DNA of 64,000 nucleotides from Pseudomonas lini (GTDB lineage: Bacteria; Pseudomonadota; Gammaproteobacteria; Pseudomonadales; Pseudomonadaceae), in assembly GCF_030812475.1 (NCBI RefSeq), contig NZ_JAUSSR010000003.1:434001-498000 (forward strand). Direction: 5' to 3'. Within the stretch, counting starts at the first letter, position 1; each line of letters starts with the position of its first letter. Below the pieces are notes generated by a model. That model did no database searches. It was not told the DNA's origin and worked only from the letters and a program-made list of their open reading frames with translations. This document shows positions 1-8,265 of the stretch, piece after piece. The translations under genes and the position numbers were made by a program.

Positions 1-358
1 ACCGCTCGACCATGGCGTACGGCATCGGCGGATCGAAGACAAAGCCACGCCGCTCATAAAACCCCCGCAAGTCCGGATGGCAGAACAGCCACACCGGGTT
101 GTCGAGTCCTTTGACTGCTTCGGCAATCAACGTGGCGGCAATCCCCTGTTCCCGGCAAGCCGGATCAACCAGCAAACCCGTCAACCAATGCCCGCCCGAG
201 ACCGGTCGCAAACACAGCGCACCCACGATATCGTCGCGCCTGGCGACCCACAGTCGAGCATCGCGGACCGCTTTCATCGACGATTGATGGGCGCGATAGA
301 ACTTGTTCATCAACGGCCATAATGGCTCGTCGAGCAAGGTGTACTGGGTGTTGGGCAT
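1..358 (-). CDS. GNAT-family N-acetyltransferase, C-terminus cut off by the window edge
   Basis: Translating the complement from the ATG at 356-358 gives about 119 residues that stay open to the window edge. The protein starts MPNTQYTLLDEPLW. Around residues 75-85 it has the acetyl-CoA loop of the GNAT fold (LLVDPACREQGIAATL, the Arg/Gln-x-x-Gly-x-Ala type), followed by WLFCHPDLRGFYERRGF, the usual beta-strand and helix after that loop. The family moves an acetyl group from acetyl-CoA to an amine. The substrate cannot be read from the sequence. The stop codon lies outside the window. Confidence 0.8.
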   Translation of the reverse strand, partial: MPNTQYTLLDEPLWPLMNKFYRAHQSSMKAVRDARLWVARRDDIVGALCLRPVSGGHWLTGLLVDPACREQGIAATLIAEAVKGLDNPVWLFCHPDLRGFYERRGFVFDPPMPYAMVER

Positions 359-461
359 GGTCTTCGACTGTCGGTGCGCAAAGCGGGCGATTATAAAAGA
401 ACGCGAGCGCGGGGATAGGTGTATACCTGATCTCACATCCCGTATGAGTGGAGTACGTATC

Positions 462-572
462 ATGGCCAAAGGCATGGATTCAAAAAAAGCGGCAAAGAAG
501 AAACCGGCGAAAACCGCCGATGAAAAGCGTGCGGACAAAAAAGCCAAGAAGGTGGATGTGTTCGGGCATTAA
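462..572 (+). CDS. 36-residue lysine-rich small protein
   Basis: A short frame from ATG 462 to TAA 570-572, with GGAG about 10 bases upstream. It has 12 lysines and one arginine in 36 residues and a less basic end, VDVFGH. The run of KK and KKK with Ala and Pro resembles the tails of bacterial histone-like proteins, which suggests nucleic-acid or membrane contact, but no domain can be named. Similar short basic proteins seem common in Pseudomonas. The reading frame, the ribosome site and the codon choice support a real gene; the function is unknown. Confidence 0.6.
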   Translation: MAKGMDSKKAAKKKPAKTADEKRADKKAKKVDVFGH

Positions 573-614
573 GCGAAAAATCAAACAGGTACCAAAATAG
601 TCCTGACACCTGTC

Positions 615-742
615 CCCTGTAGGAGCTGGCTTGTCGGAGCGCCGAACCGCAGCGAAGACGGCATAACTGGCAGCATTGATGTTTGAACGTGTCGGCCTCT
701 TCGCGGCGATGCGGCGATCCGACAAGCCAGCGCCTACAGGGG
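615..742. repeat. REP doublet (inverted pair, GTAGGAGCTGGCTTGTCGG type)
   Basis: The left arm at 615-639 (CCCTGTAGGAGCTGGC, then TTGTCGGA) is matched by an inverted right arm at 718-742 (ATCCGACAAGCCAGCGCC, then TACAGGG). About 80 bases lie between them. It fills the gap between the small basic protein gene and the end of the GST gene. Confidence 0.8.
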
Positions 743-862
743 GCGCGATGAATAATCAAATAATCTGCAAGATTTCCCGCCAAAGTCGGTATGCGTTGTT
801 CATGGTCAGCGCCGCGTTTTTCTCAAATAAACGGCATTTTCAATGAGCGAGCTGCCGACCCT

Positions 863-1495
863 TCAAGGCAGACCATTGCAGCCGTGTTTCAAGAACCCCG
901 GACGTTGTGCCAGCCGCTGAAAATACTCGTCGATAGCGGGGTAGTCTGGCCGCTCCATGGGCGTTATCAGCCAGCGATTGACCGATAGCCCGATGACAAT
1001 ATCGGCCAGGGAGAACCGAGGCCCGGCGACATAGGCCTTGGTGGCTGCGAGCTGATGCTCGAGGATGCCCATCTTCTGATTCCAGCCACGCACGCCAGCG
1101 GCGATGTGATGTGGGTCCTGGAACTCCGGATCCTTGCGCACCAGCGCCGTGAACGCATAGCTCCAGGCCGCATTGAGTTCGGTGGCCTGCCAATCCATCC
1201 ACTGCTCCACCCGGGCACGTGCCGCCGGTTCGTGCGGTAGCAGGTCGGTGTTCTGGTGTTTGTTGGCCAGATAACGGCAGATGGTGTTGGATTCCCAGAG
1301 CACGCCGGCCTCATCGATGATCACCGGCACCAGCGCGTTGGGATTGAGCCTGAGAAACTCCGGCGTGTGAGTCGAGGCATAACCGCCGCCCCAATCCTCA
1401 CGTTCGTAGGACAGGCCCAGCTCCTCGCAAGTCCACAGGACCTTGCGGACGTTGATCGACGAGGCTTTGCCGAGAATCTTCAGTGCATGTTCCAT
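863..1495 (-). CDS. Glutathione S-transferase family protein
   Basis: A 210-residue protein, the usual length for a cytosolic GST. The N-terminal thioredoxin-like domain (about 1-80) opens with LKILGKASSINVRKVLW, where the Ser of SSINVRK is in the position of the catalytic Ser. It continues with NALVPVI and WESNTICRYLA, the cis-Pro and the glutathione gamma-glutamyl site (E-S-N). The helical C-terminal domain follows (about 90-205) with FSLADIVIG, the N-capping motif. The family conjugates or reduces substrates with glutathione. The substrate is not evident, and the neighbours give no further hint. Confidence 0.9.
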   Translation of the reverse strand: MEHALKILGKASSINVRKVLWTCEELGLSYEREDWGGGYASTHTPEFLRLNPNALVPVIIDEAGVLWESNTICRYLANKHQNTDLLPHEPAARARVEQWMDWQATELNAAWSYAFTALVRKDPEFQDPHHIAAGVRGWNQKMGILEHQLAATKAYVAGPRFSLADIVIGLSVNRWLITPMERPDYPAIDEYFQRLAQRPGFLKHGCNGLP

Positions 1496-1573
1496 GGGCT
1501 ACTCCGTTAGCGGATCAGGGCTTCGGGGATTTAATAGTGTGCCTGCCAACGGGAGACATCAAGTCGGAAACGG

Positions 1574-2605
1574 TCAGGTACTCTCGCGCACTTTCAATTC
1601 GAACCCCATGTCCTGCACCGGTTTGGCCACCACATTGCCAGCCAGCAAGGTCAGCATCAACTCCGCCGAACGCCGGCCAATGGCTTCGCGCGGCGTGCTG
1701 ATGCTGCTCAGCCGCGGGACCATGTGAGCCGAGGCCGGCAGGTCGTTGAAGCCGAGGATTGCCACCTGCTGCGGAATCCTGATCCCGCAACGCATGGCTT
1801 CGAGGAGCGCGCCCTGGGCCAGGTCGTCGTTGCCGAAGAAGATCGCATCGACATCCGGGTGACTGGCCATCAGTTGCAGGAACAGTTCACCGCCCAAACC
1901 GACGGATGAGGCACGCGGGGTCAGCACTTCAAGATCCGGGTCATACAAATCGGCTTTTTGCAGGGCTTTGCGGAAACCTTCGCCGCGCAGCAACGTGCGT
2001 TGGTCCAGCTGCGCGCCGATGTACGCCAGGCGCTTGCGACCGCGGGAGAGCAAATGTTCCGCCGCCGTCTCACCGGCGGCGAGCTGCGAAAAACCGACGC
2101 AGTTAAGCCCGGCGGCACTGTCCAGTTCCATCATGTACACGCACGGAATGTTGCTCGCCTCGATCATCCGCCGCGAACTTTCGGTGCGGTCGAAACCGGT
2201 CAGCAGCAAGCCGCGAGGTTGATAGGCCATGTAATTGCGCAGCAGGTTTTCTTCTTCATCGCGCGAGTAGTGGAAGTTGCCGATCAGCACTTCGAAGCCC
2301 TTCGGGCGTAAAACCTGATGAATGGCTTCCAGCGTGTCGATGAACAGCAAGTTCGACAGCGACGGCACCAGAACCACCACGGAATGGCTCTGGGCCGAGG
2401 CTAACGCGCGGGCGGCGGGGTTGACCACGTAGTTGAGCTCGAGGGCGGCTTTCTGGACTTTTTCCACCAGTTCGGTGGCCACCGTGGAGACTCCGCGCAA
2501 GGCGCGGGACGCGGTGATCGGGCTGACACCGGCCAGGCGTGCGACTTCATTGAGGGTAGGGCGGCCAGTGGTGCGGGTATTTTTATCGTTTTTAGGAGAG
2601 GTCAT
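1574..2605 (-). CDS. gntR: LacI-family gluconate repressor GntR
   Basis: 343 residues from ATG 2605; an upstream TTG at 2620 is less likely. The N-terminal helix-turn-helix PTLNEVARLAGVSPITASRALRG (about 16-38, with the LacI hinge after it) is followed by a periplasmic-binding-protein-like effector domain (about 65-335). It is divergent from gntK and gntP, and three copies of the sequence AAGGTAGCGCTGTC lie before gntR, gntK and gntP. They match the operator I remember for P. aeruginosa GntR (AC-N-AAG-N-TAGCGCT). I infer that it represses itself and both gluconate genes and is released by gluconate or 6-phosphogluconate. Confidence 0.9.
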   Translation of the reverse strand: MTSPKNDKNTRTTGRPTLNEVARLAGVSPITASRALRGVSTVATELVEKVQKAALELNYVVNPAARALASAQSHSVVVLVPSLSNLLFIDTLEAIHQVLRPKGFEVLIGNFHYSRDEEENLLRNYMAYQPRGLLLTGFDRTESSRRMIEASNIPCVYMMELDSAAGLNCVGFSQLAAGETAAEHLLSRGRKRLAYIGAQLDQRTLLRGEGFRKALQKADLYDPDLEVLTPRASSVGLGGELFLQLMASHPDVDAIFFGNDDLAQGALLEAMRCGIRIPQQVAILGFNDLPASAHMVPRLSSISTPREAIGRRSAELMLTLLAGNVVAKPVQDMGFELKVREST

Positions 2606-2634
2606 CGGGCGGCTTGCCAAACAAAATTCAAGGC

Positions 2635-2652
2635 ACTAAGGTAGCGCTGTCT
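2635..2652. promoter_or_regulatory. GntR operator 1 (before gntR)
   Basis: ACTAAGGTAGCGCTGTCT lies 30 bases upstream of the gntR start. It fits AC-N-AAG-N-TAGCGCT exactly. The core AGCGCT is a perfect palindrome, as expected for a LacI-type dimer. The position suggests autoregulation. Confidence 0.75.
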
Positions 2653-2784
2653 CGATGCAGCTGCAAATGCGTGAGCGGGGTCTGCCTGATTTCGGCTCTT
2701 TGGTATTGGGACAAACATGCTGCAACCCACAAAAATGACAAGAAGGCGTCGGCAACTTCTGCTTTTGCTCCAGTGTCATAACCA

Positions 2785-2802
2785 GCAAAGGTAGCGCTGT
2801 CT
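2785..2802. promoter_or_regulatory. GntR operator 2 (before gntK)
   Basis: GCAAAGGTAGCGCTGTCT ends 17 bases before the gntK ATG. It shares AAGGTAGCGCTGTCT with operator 1. Its place next to the ribosome-binding site suggests that it blocks transcription at or just after the start. Confidence 0.75.
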
Positions 2803-2819
2803 GCGCGCTGAGGTGTTAC

Positions 2820-3353
2820 ATGAATCATCCCATCAGAGCCCTGGTCATCATGGGCGTTGCCGGTTGCGGCAAGACGTGCGTCAGCGAGTCCTTGTGCCAA
2901 CTCAGCGGCGCGACCGCCATTGAAGGCGACTCCTTTCACCCTGCCGCCAATATCGAAAAGATGAGCGCAGGTATTCCCCTGAACGACGAAGACCGTGCCG
3001 GCTGGCTCGACAGCCTGTGCGACGAGCTGCGCCGCATTGATGCCAAGGGCGAACGCCCGGTGCTCACCTGCTCGGCCCTCAAACATATTTACCGGGAACG
3101 TTTGCGCAGCGCCTTGCCGGGCCTGGGCTTCGTGTTCCTGGAACTGACCCCTGAAGTCGCCGCTGATCGAGTCTCCCATCGCCCGGGCCACTTCATGCCG
3201 TCAACGTTGATCGACAGCCAGTTCGCCACCCTTGAATCACCCGTTGGCGAGCCCCTGACCCTGGCTCTGGACGCGTCGAACCACAGCGTCGACCAATTGG
3301 CGAAGCAGGCCCATGACTGGTGGCAGGCTCATGGCCTGCAACGCGCCGGATGA
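2820..3353 (+). CDS. gntK: Gluconokinase
   Basis: 177 residues, the normal length of GntK. It phosphorylates D-gluconate with ATP to 6-phosphogluconate, feeding the Entner-Doudoroff route. The Walker A loop GVAGCGKT is at residues 12-19. EGDSFHP, which binds substrate and Mg in this family, follows, then the LTCSALKHIYRERLR block typical of gluconokinases. The ribosome site GAGGTG is seven bases upstream. A GntR-type operator precedes the gene and another separates it from the permease. Confidence 0.93.
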   Translation: MNHPIRALVIMGVAGCGKTCVSESLCQLSGATAIEGDSFHPAANIEKMSAGIPLNDEDRAGWLDSLCDELRRIDAKGERPVLTCSALKHIYRERLRSALPGLGFVFLELTPEVAADRVSHRPGHFMPSTLIDSQFATLESPVGEPLTLALDASNHSVDQLAKQAHDWWQAHGLQRAG

Positions 3354-3362
3354 ATTTGCCTT

Positions 3363-3379
3363 GCAAAGGTAGCGCTGTC
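3363..3379. promoter_or_regulatory. GntR operator 3 (between gntK and gntP)
   Basis: GCAAAGGTAGCGCTGTC lies 56 bases before the permease ATG, the third copy of the same element. A separate operator here suggests that the permease has its own promoter and does not rely only on read-through from gntK. Confidence 0.72.
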
Positions 3380-3435
3380 CTGATGGCTCGCGAATTACCC
3401 GCTTTAATAACAACAACAACCAGGAGACACCCCTA

Positions 3436-4788
3436 ATGTTTGGCATGTCCCACGAGACGTTCCTGCTGCTCGATGCAGTGGTCACGGTGATCGGGCTTAT
3501 CGTCCTGATCACCAAGTTCAAGTTCCATCCCTTCATTGCCCTGATCATTGCCGCCGCCTTTCTCGGCCTGACGTCCGGCATGCCGTTCGGCACCATCATC
3601 AAGGCGTTCCAGGACGGTTTCGGCGGGGTGCTCGGTTTCGTCGGGATCATCCTGGCGCTGGGGACCATGCTCGGCAAGATGATGGCCGAATCGGGCGGGG
3701 CGGATCAGATTGCCCAAACCCTGATCCGGGCGTTCGGCAAGGACAAGGTGCAGTGGGCGATGATGTTCGCCGCCTTCCTGGTCGGCATTCCATTGTTCTT
3801 CGAAATCGGCTTCGTGCTGCTGATCCCGCTGGTGTTCATCGTCGCCCGCCGCACCGGGGTGTCGATCATCAAAATCGGTATTCCGCTGCTGGCCGGTCTT
3901 TCCGCCGTGCACGGTCTGGTTCCGCCACACCCGGGCCCACTGCTGGCGATCGGCGTGTTCGGTGCCGACATAGGTAAAACCATTCTGTACGGCCTGATCG
4001 TTGCGCTGCCGACGGCGATCATCGCCGGCCCGATCTACGGCACATTCATTGCCAAGTACATCCCCGGCCACCCTAACCAGGAGCTGGTGGATCAACTGGC
4101 GCGCGAACCGGACTCGGCCGAACTGCCGAGCTTCAGCATCACGTTGATCACCGTGCTGCTGCCGGTGTTCCTGATGTTGCTCAAGACCTTTGCCGACGTG
4201 GTGCTGCCGGAAGGCAATTTCGCGCGCTCCTTCATGGACCTGATCGGCCACCCGATCTCGGCGCTGTTGCTGGCATTGCTGTTGTCGCTGTACACCTTCG
4301 GCCACCGTCAGGGCATGGGTTCGAACAAGATTCTGAAGTTGCTCGACGCCAGCCTCGCACCGACCGCCGCGATCATTTTGATCATCGGTGCCGGGGGTGG
4401 CTTCAAGCAGATGCTGGTGACCAGCGGCGTGGGTGACGTGATCGGCCACATGGCCGTGAACGCGCAGATCTCGCCGATCCTGCTCGCTTGGCTGGTGGCG
4501 GCGGTGATCCGGATCGCGACCGGTTCGGCAACCGTGGCGACCATCACCGGCGCGGGCATCGTGGTGCCGGTGGTAGGGATGATGCCGGGTGTGAACCGTG
4601 AACTGTTGGTACTTGCCACCGGTGCCGGTTCGTTGATCCTGTCCCACGTCAACGACGCGGGTTTCTGGCTGGTGAAGCAGTACTTCAACATGACCGTGGC
4701 GGAAACCTTCAAGACCTGGACGGCGATGGAAACCATTCTGTCGGTGGTGGGCTTGGGCTTTATCCTGCTGTTGTCGATGTTCGTCTAA
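3436..4788 (+). CDS. gntP: Gluconate:H+ symporter of the GntP family
   Basis: 450 residues and strongly hydrophobic, with about 12-14 membrane segments, the size of GntP/GntT permeases. Family blocks are visible: KFKFHPFIALIIAA near residue 30, GIPLFFEIGFVLLIPLVF near 118, and HGLVPPHPGPLLAIGVFGAD near 155, with the conserved proline-rich loop. It imports gluconate across the inner membrane with protons. The start is set by CAGGAGA about nine bases upstream. It follows gntK and is controlled with it through the nearby GntR operators. Confidence 0.92.
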   Translation: MFGMSHETFLLLDAVVTVIGLIVLITKFKFHPFIALIIAAAFLGLTSGMPFGTIIKAFQDGFGGVLGFVGIILALGTMLGKMMAESGGADQIAQTLIRAFGKDKVQWAMMFAAFLVGIPLFFEIGFVLLIPLVFIVARRTGVSIIKIGIPLLAGLSAVHGLVPPHPGPLLAIGVFGADIGKTILYGLIVALPTAIIAGPIYGTFIAKYIPGHPNQELVDQLAREPDSAELPSFSITLITVLLPVFLMLLKTFADVVLPEGNFARSFMDLIGHPISALLLALLLSLYTFGHRQGMGSNKILKLLDASLAPTAAIILIIGAGGGFKQMLVTSGVGDVIGHMAVNAQISPILLAWLVAAVIRIATGSATVATITGAGIVVPVVGMMPGVNRELLVLATGAGSLILSHVNDAGFWLVKQYFNMTVAETFKTWTAMETILSVVGLGFILLLSMFV

Positions 4789-4826
4789 GCAACACCGCAA
4801 CTCAATGAGCTGCGGTGCGGCGATCC

Positions 4827-4909
4827 GACTTGCCAGCGAAGAGGGCCTGACATTCAACATTGATGTTGACTGTCAGGCCGCTTTCGCTGGCAAGCCAGCT
4901 CCTACAGGG
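4827..4909. repeat. REP hairpin between gntP and the aminotransferase gene
   Basis: ACTTGCCAGCGAAGAGGGCC, then TGACATTCAACAT, is matched by ATGTTGACTGTCAGGCC, then GCTTTCGCTGGCAAGCC, giving a long imperfect hairpin. It ends in AGCTCCTACAGGG, the REP edge. It sits between two convergent genes and could also stop transcription. Confidence 0.78.
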
Positions 4910-4916
4910 TTCGGTG

Positions 4917-6134
4917 TCAGGCGTTAGATTTACTTATCAGCCCATCCGCCCGGAACATACCGCGAATCCCGCGTATCGCCTGGCGAATCCGGTCCTGGTT
5001 TTCGATCAGCGCAAAGCGCACGTGATCATCCCCGTATTCACCGAATCCCACACCCGGCGAGACGCAGACCTTGGCCTCGGCGAGCATTTTCTTGGCGAAT
5101 TCCAGCGAGCCCAGGTGCGCATAGGCCTCGGGAATCTTGGCCCAGACGTACATCGCGGCTTTAGGATTTTCCACCATCCAGCCCAATTCATGCAGGCCCT
5201 TGACCAGTACATTGCGCCGCTGGCGGTATTGCTCGGCAATGTCCTTGACACACTGCTGATCGCCTTCCAGTGCAGCGATGGCGGCGACTTGCAGCGGGGT
5301 GAAGGTGCCGTAGTCGTGGTAGCTCTTGATCCGCGCCAGGGCGTTGACCAGTTCGGCGTTGCCGACCATGAAGCCGATGCGCCAGCCGGCCATGTTGTAG
5401 CTCTTGGACAGGGTGAAAAACTCCACCGCGATGTCCTTGGCGCCCGGCACTTGCATGATCGAGGGTGCTTTCCAGCCGTCATAGACGATGTCGGCGTAGG
5501 CCAGGTCGTGCACCACCAGCACGTCGTACTGCTTGGCGAGGGCGATCACCCGCTCGAAGAAGTCCAGCTCCACGCACTGGGCGGTGGGGTTGGACGGGAA
5601 GCCGAGGATCATCATTTTCGGTTTCGGGATCGAACCGCGAATCGCGCTTTCCAGCTCGGCGAAAAAGTCCACGCCCGGGATCAGCGGCACCGAGCGCACC
5701 TGGGCACCGGCAATCACGGCACCATAGATGTGGATCGGGTAACTCGGGTTCGGCACCAGCACGGTATCGCCCTGGTCGAGAGTGGCCAGCATCAGGTGCG
5801 CCAGGCCTTCCTTGGAACCGATGGTGACGATGGCTTCGCTTTCCGGGTCGATGTCGACCTCGTAGCGATCCTTGTACCAGTTGGAAATCGCCCGGCGCAG
5901 ACGCGGGATGCCCTTGGACGTGGAATAGCCGTGGGTGTCTTCGCGCTGGGCGACGGTGACGAGTTTGTCGACAATGTGCGGCGGTGTCGCGCCGTCGGGG
6001 TTGCCCATGCTGAAGTCGATGATGTCTTCGCCACGACGACGGGCGGCCATCTTCAGCTCGGCAGTGATGTTGAATACGTAAGGGGGGAGTCGATCTATGC
6101 GCGCAAAGCGGCGCGGCGAACCTGGGTTAGCCAT
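4917..6134 (-). CDS. alaC: AlaC-like pyridoxal-phosphate aminotransferase
   Basis: 405 residues from ATG 6134, a class I/II aminotransferase. The PLP lysine is K244 in [28 protein letters not shown] near the N-terminus and [11 protein letters not shown] further on are typical of the AlaC/YfdZ group, which makes alanine from pyruvate and glutamate. The frame stays open to 6350 with several upstream Met codons, but [19 protein letters not shown] is the conserved beginning. It is divergent from the LysE gene. An exact substrate beyond alanine/pyruvate cannot be proven from sequence. Confidence 0.88.
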   Translation of the reverse strand: MANPGSPRRFARIDRLPPYVFNITAELKMAARRRGEDIIDFSMGNPDGATPPHIVDKLVTVAQREDTHGYSTSKGIPRLRRAISNWYKDRYEVDIDPESEAIVTIGSKEGLAHLMLATLDQGDTVLVPNPSYPIHIYGAVIAGAQVRSVPLIPGVDFFAELESAIRGSIPKPKMMILGFPSNPTAQCVELDFFERVIALAKQYDVLVVHDLAYADIVYDGWKAPSIMQVPGAKDIAVEFFTLSKSYNMAGWRIGFMVGNAELVNALARIKSYHDYGTFTPLQVAAIAALEGDQQCVKDIAEQYRQRRNVLVKGLHELGWMVENPKAAMYVWAKIPEAYAHLGSLEFAKKMLAEAKVCVSPGVGFGEYGDDHVRFALIENQDRIRQAIRGIRGMFRADGLISKSNA

Positions 6135-6273
6135 TGTTGCCTCGGATAACGTGAGCGCCCGGAACCGTCCGAGCGACGCTGGCCACTGCGGTGGCCTGTG
6201 GCGGAATGTACGGGCAGCTGTGGCACACTGTCCAGCGTCTATGTAAACAAATTTGTCCGAAGGAAATCGGTTG

Positions 6274-6936
6274 ATGGAATTTACCAGTGGCTTTTTGCTG
6301 AGCCTTTCGCTGTGCCTGGACATCGGTGTGGCCAATATCGCGATGATCACTTTGGCGATGCAGCGGGGCTATTTCCAGGGCTTCGCCCTGGGGTTGGGCA
6401 CCTGCGTCGGTGACCTGATCTATGCGGTGCTGGCATTGGCGGGCATGACGGTTTTGCTGCAATACGAGACTGTGCGCTGGGTGCTGTGGATCGGTGGTTC
6501 GGTGTTGCTGGTGTATTTCGCGGCGAAGATGATCTATTCGGCGATTCACCACGAGACACTGCTGGCCGAGGCTGCCGAAGTCGGGCACAACTCGCACCGC
6601 AAGGAGTTTTTCCGCGGAATATTCCTCGCCATGTCGTCACCCAGCGCCATTCTCTGGTTCGCGGCAGTGGGCGGCACGCTGATTGCGCGTTCCGGCGGTG
6701 GCGGTGTCCTCGGTTCGGCGCTGTTTCTCGGTGGGTTTCTGTGCGCCGGAGTGCTCTGGTGCGTCGGCCTGTGCTTCGCCGCGAGCCATGGTGGCAAGTT
6801 GCTGGGCGACAAACTGCTGCGTTACTCGTACCTGGCATCCGCGGCGATCTTCTGCTATTTCGCGGTCTACGTGATTCTATCGGGTTATAACGAGTTCATT
6901 GGCGCAGGTGCCGTCGAGCCACTACACGGGCTTTGA
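6274..6936 (+). CDS. LysE-family amino-acid exporter
   Basis: 220 residues with about six membrane segments, the size of LysE/RhtB exporters. It starts [35 protein letters not shown] replaces the PGPxxL motif of many relatives. It then has [21 protein letters not shown], the conserved family block. ATG 6274 has AAGGAAA about nine bases upstream; a TTG at 6253 is also in frame but less likely. It should export an amino acid or small metabolite across the inner membrane. The substrate is not evident. Confidence 0.85.
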   Translation: MEFTSGFLLSLSLCLDIGVANIAMITLAMQRGYFQGFALGLGTCVGDLIYAVLALAGMTVLLQYETVRWVLWIGGSVLLVYFAAKMIYSAIHHETLLAEAAEVGHNSHRKEFFRGIFLAMSSPSAILWFAAVGGTLIARSGGGGVLGSALFLGGFLCAGVLWCVGLCFAASHGGKLLGDKLLRYSYLASAAIFCYFAVYVILSGYNEFIGAGAVEPLHGL

Positions 6937-7003
6937 CTGGGCGAATCGGGTTTGGCTTCTATACTCCGAGCCGAACCCACTTTTTTGTATCAGGAGTCGA
7001 GTC

Positions 7004-7489
7004 ATGGATGAGAACACAGAGGTCAAACTGGCCGAGCCGCGCTTCGAAAACGGTCAGTTCCTGCTCATTGCAGGGCTTGGCGGGCGATTTACCTCGTCCA
7101 CTACGCAAGGGATCCCCGCGCTCTGGGAGAAATTCATTCCCGAGATCGGCAAAATTCCCAACCAGAAAAGCGAAGTGACCTACGGCATCTGTTGCAATCC
7201 GGATGGCAAGGGTGGTTTCGAGTACATCGCCGGGGTCGAAATCAGCAAGCTCGACGACCTGCCTGATAAATATCGCTGGGTAGAGGTTTTGCCTCAGCGT
7301 TATGCGGTGTTCGAACACAAGGGCGCTCTGGACACCTTGCCCCAGACCTTCCAGTACATCTGGAAAACCTGGCTGCCGCAATCCGGCCATCAGGCGGCAG
7401 ATGCCCCGGAGTTCGAACGCTACAGCGAAGACTTCAACCCAAAGCTCAACACCGGCGTGCTGGAAATCTGGTTGCCGCTCAAGCCGTAA
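7004..7489 (+). CDS. GyrI-like / AraC effector-binding domain protein
   Basis: 161 residues from ATG 7004 with CAGGAG upstream. It is a single effector-binding domain of the GyrI/AraC_E_bind fold. Features include VTYGICCNPDGKGGFEYIAGVE in the middle (two adjacent Cys), RYAVFEHKGALDTLP, the usual strand and helix, and an acidic C-terminus LEIWLPLKP. There is no DNA-binding domain, so it is a stand-alone small-molecule binder like Cass2-type proteins. The ligand is unknown and the neighbours do not help. Confidence 0.82.
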   Translation: MDENTEVKLAEPRFENGQFLLIAGLGGRFTSSTTQGIPALWEKFIPEIGKIPNQKSEVTYGICCNPDGKGGFEYIAGVEISKLDDLPDKYRWVEVLPQRYAVFEHKGALDTLPQTFQYIWKTWLPQSGHQAADAPEFERYSEDFNPKLNTGVLEIWLPLKP

Positions 7490-7585
7490 TGGCTGGATCG
7501 AGAGGCGGATCAGCGATTCGCCTCTCGATGTCGAGTTGACGCTGCTTTATGATCCCCTGTCTTTCCCCCGCTGATTCGAGCCGAC

Positions 7586-8074
7586 ATGAACACCGCCATT
7601 CGCCACGTCACCCCCGCTGACCTGGATCGCTGCTACGCCATCGAAATCCTTGCCTACGAAGGTGACGAAGCCGCGACCCGGGAGAAAATAGCGACCCGCA
7701 TCGCCACCTGGCCCGAGGGGTTCATCGTGGCCGAAGTGGATGGCGTCGTCGCCGGATTCATCAATTCCGGAGCGGCGTTTCAGGTGGAAATGTCGGACGA
7801 GGCGTTCAAGGAACTGATCGGCCACGACCCGGCCGGCTCCCATGTGGTCATCATGTCGGTGGTGGTGCATCCGGATTTCCAGGGGCAAGGCCTGGCAAAA
7901 CGTTTGATGGCTGAGTTCATCGAGCGGATGCGCGCACTGAACAAGGCCAGCATCCACCTGATGTGCAAGGAGCGGCATATTGCGCTCTACGCGGGTTTTG
8001 GCTTCGCCTACATCAAGCCTTCCGCCTCCGACCATGGCGGGATGGCGTGGCATGAGATGGTGCTCGAACTCTGA
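7586..8074 (+). CDS. GNAT-family N-acetyltransferase
   Basis: 162 residues, one GNAT domain. The acetyl-CoA motif is VVVHPDFQGQGLAKRLMAEF (about 92-111), with Q-G-x-G-L-A as in the serotonin-acetyltransferase-like subgroup. The C-terminal block HIALYAGFGFAYIKPSAS is the usual motif B. It should acetylate an amine on a small molecule; the substrate cannot be read. The gene stands alone and ends directly at a REP element. Confidence 0.88.
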   Translation: MNTAIRHVTPADLDRCYAIEILAYEGDEAATREKIATRIATWPEGFIVAEVDGVVAGFINSGAAFQVEMSDEAFKELIGHDPAGSHVVIMSVVVHPDFQGQGLAKRLMAEFIERMRALNKASIHLMCKERHIALYAGFGFAYIKPSASDHGGMAWHEMVLEL

Positions 8075-8179
8075 CCCTGTAGGAGCCGGCTTGCTGGCGA
8101 TGGACTCAAGTGCGCCGCGTTTAACCAGATCGCACGCGTTATCGTTAACGATCATCGCCAGCAAGCCGGCTCCTACAGG
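8075..8179. repeat. REP doublet (GGAGCCGGCTTGCTGGCGA type)
   Basis: Arms CCTGTAGGAGCCGGCTTGC (from 8076) and GCAAGCCGGCTCCTACAGG (to 8179) form a perfect inverted pair around a 60-base loop. The loop contains CGCGTTATCGTTAACGATC, a sequence also found in two other doublets in this window. It starts at the stop codon of the acetyltransferase gene. Confidence 0.85.
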
Positions 8180-8211
8180 TCAGTGTTCACCGGGATTGCG
8201 TGAATAATCAC

Positions 8212-8247
8212 AAAAAAGCCCCGGCTCTTTCGAGTCGGGGCTTTTTG
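8212..8247 (-). terminator. Rho-independent terminator of the xenB operon
   Basis: GCCCCGGCTC and GAGTCGGGGC form a GC-rich stem with A and T runs on either side (AAAAAA and TTTTT). It lies 19 bases after the xenB stop on the minus strand. The flanks would also let it work on the plus strand. Confidence 0.85.
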
Positions 8248-8265
8248 CATTGCAGAGACTGGCGC

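Noticed and set aside
3433..4860. A 475-codon open frame antisense to gntP
   Set aside because: Very rich in His, Gln, Arg and Asp, with no membrane or enzyme motif; it is the mirror of the hydrophobic permease codons.
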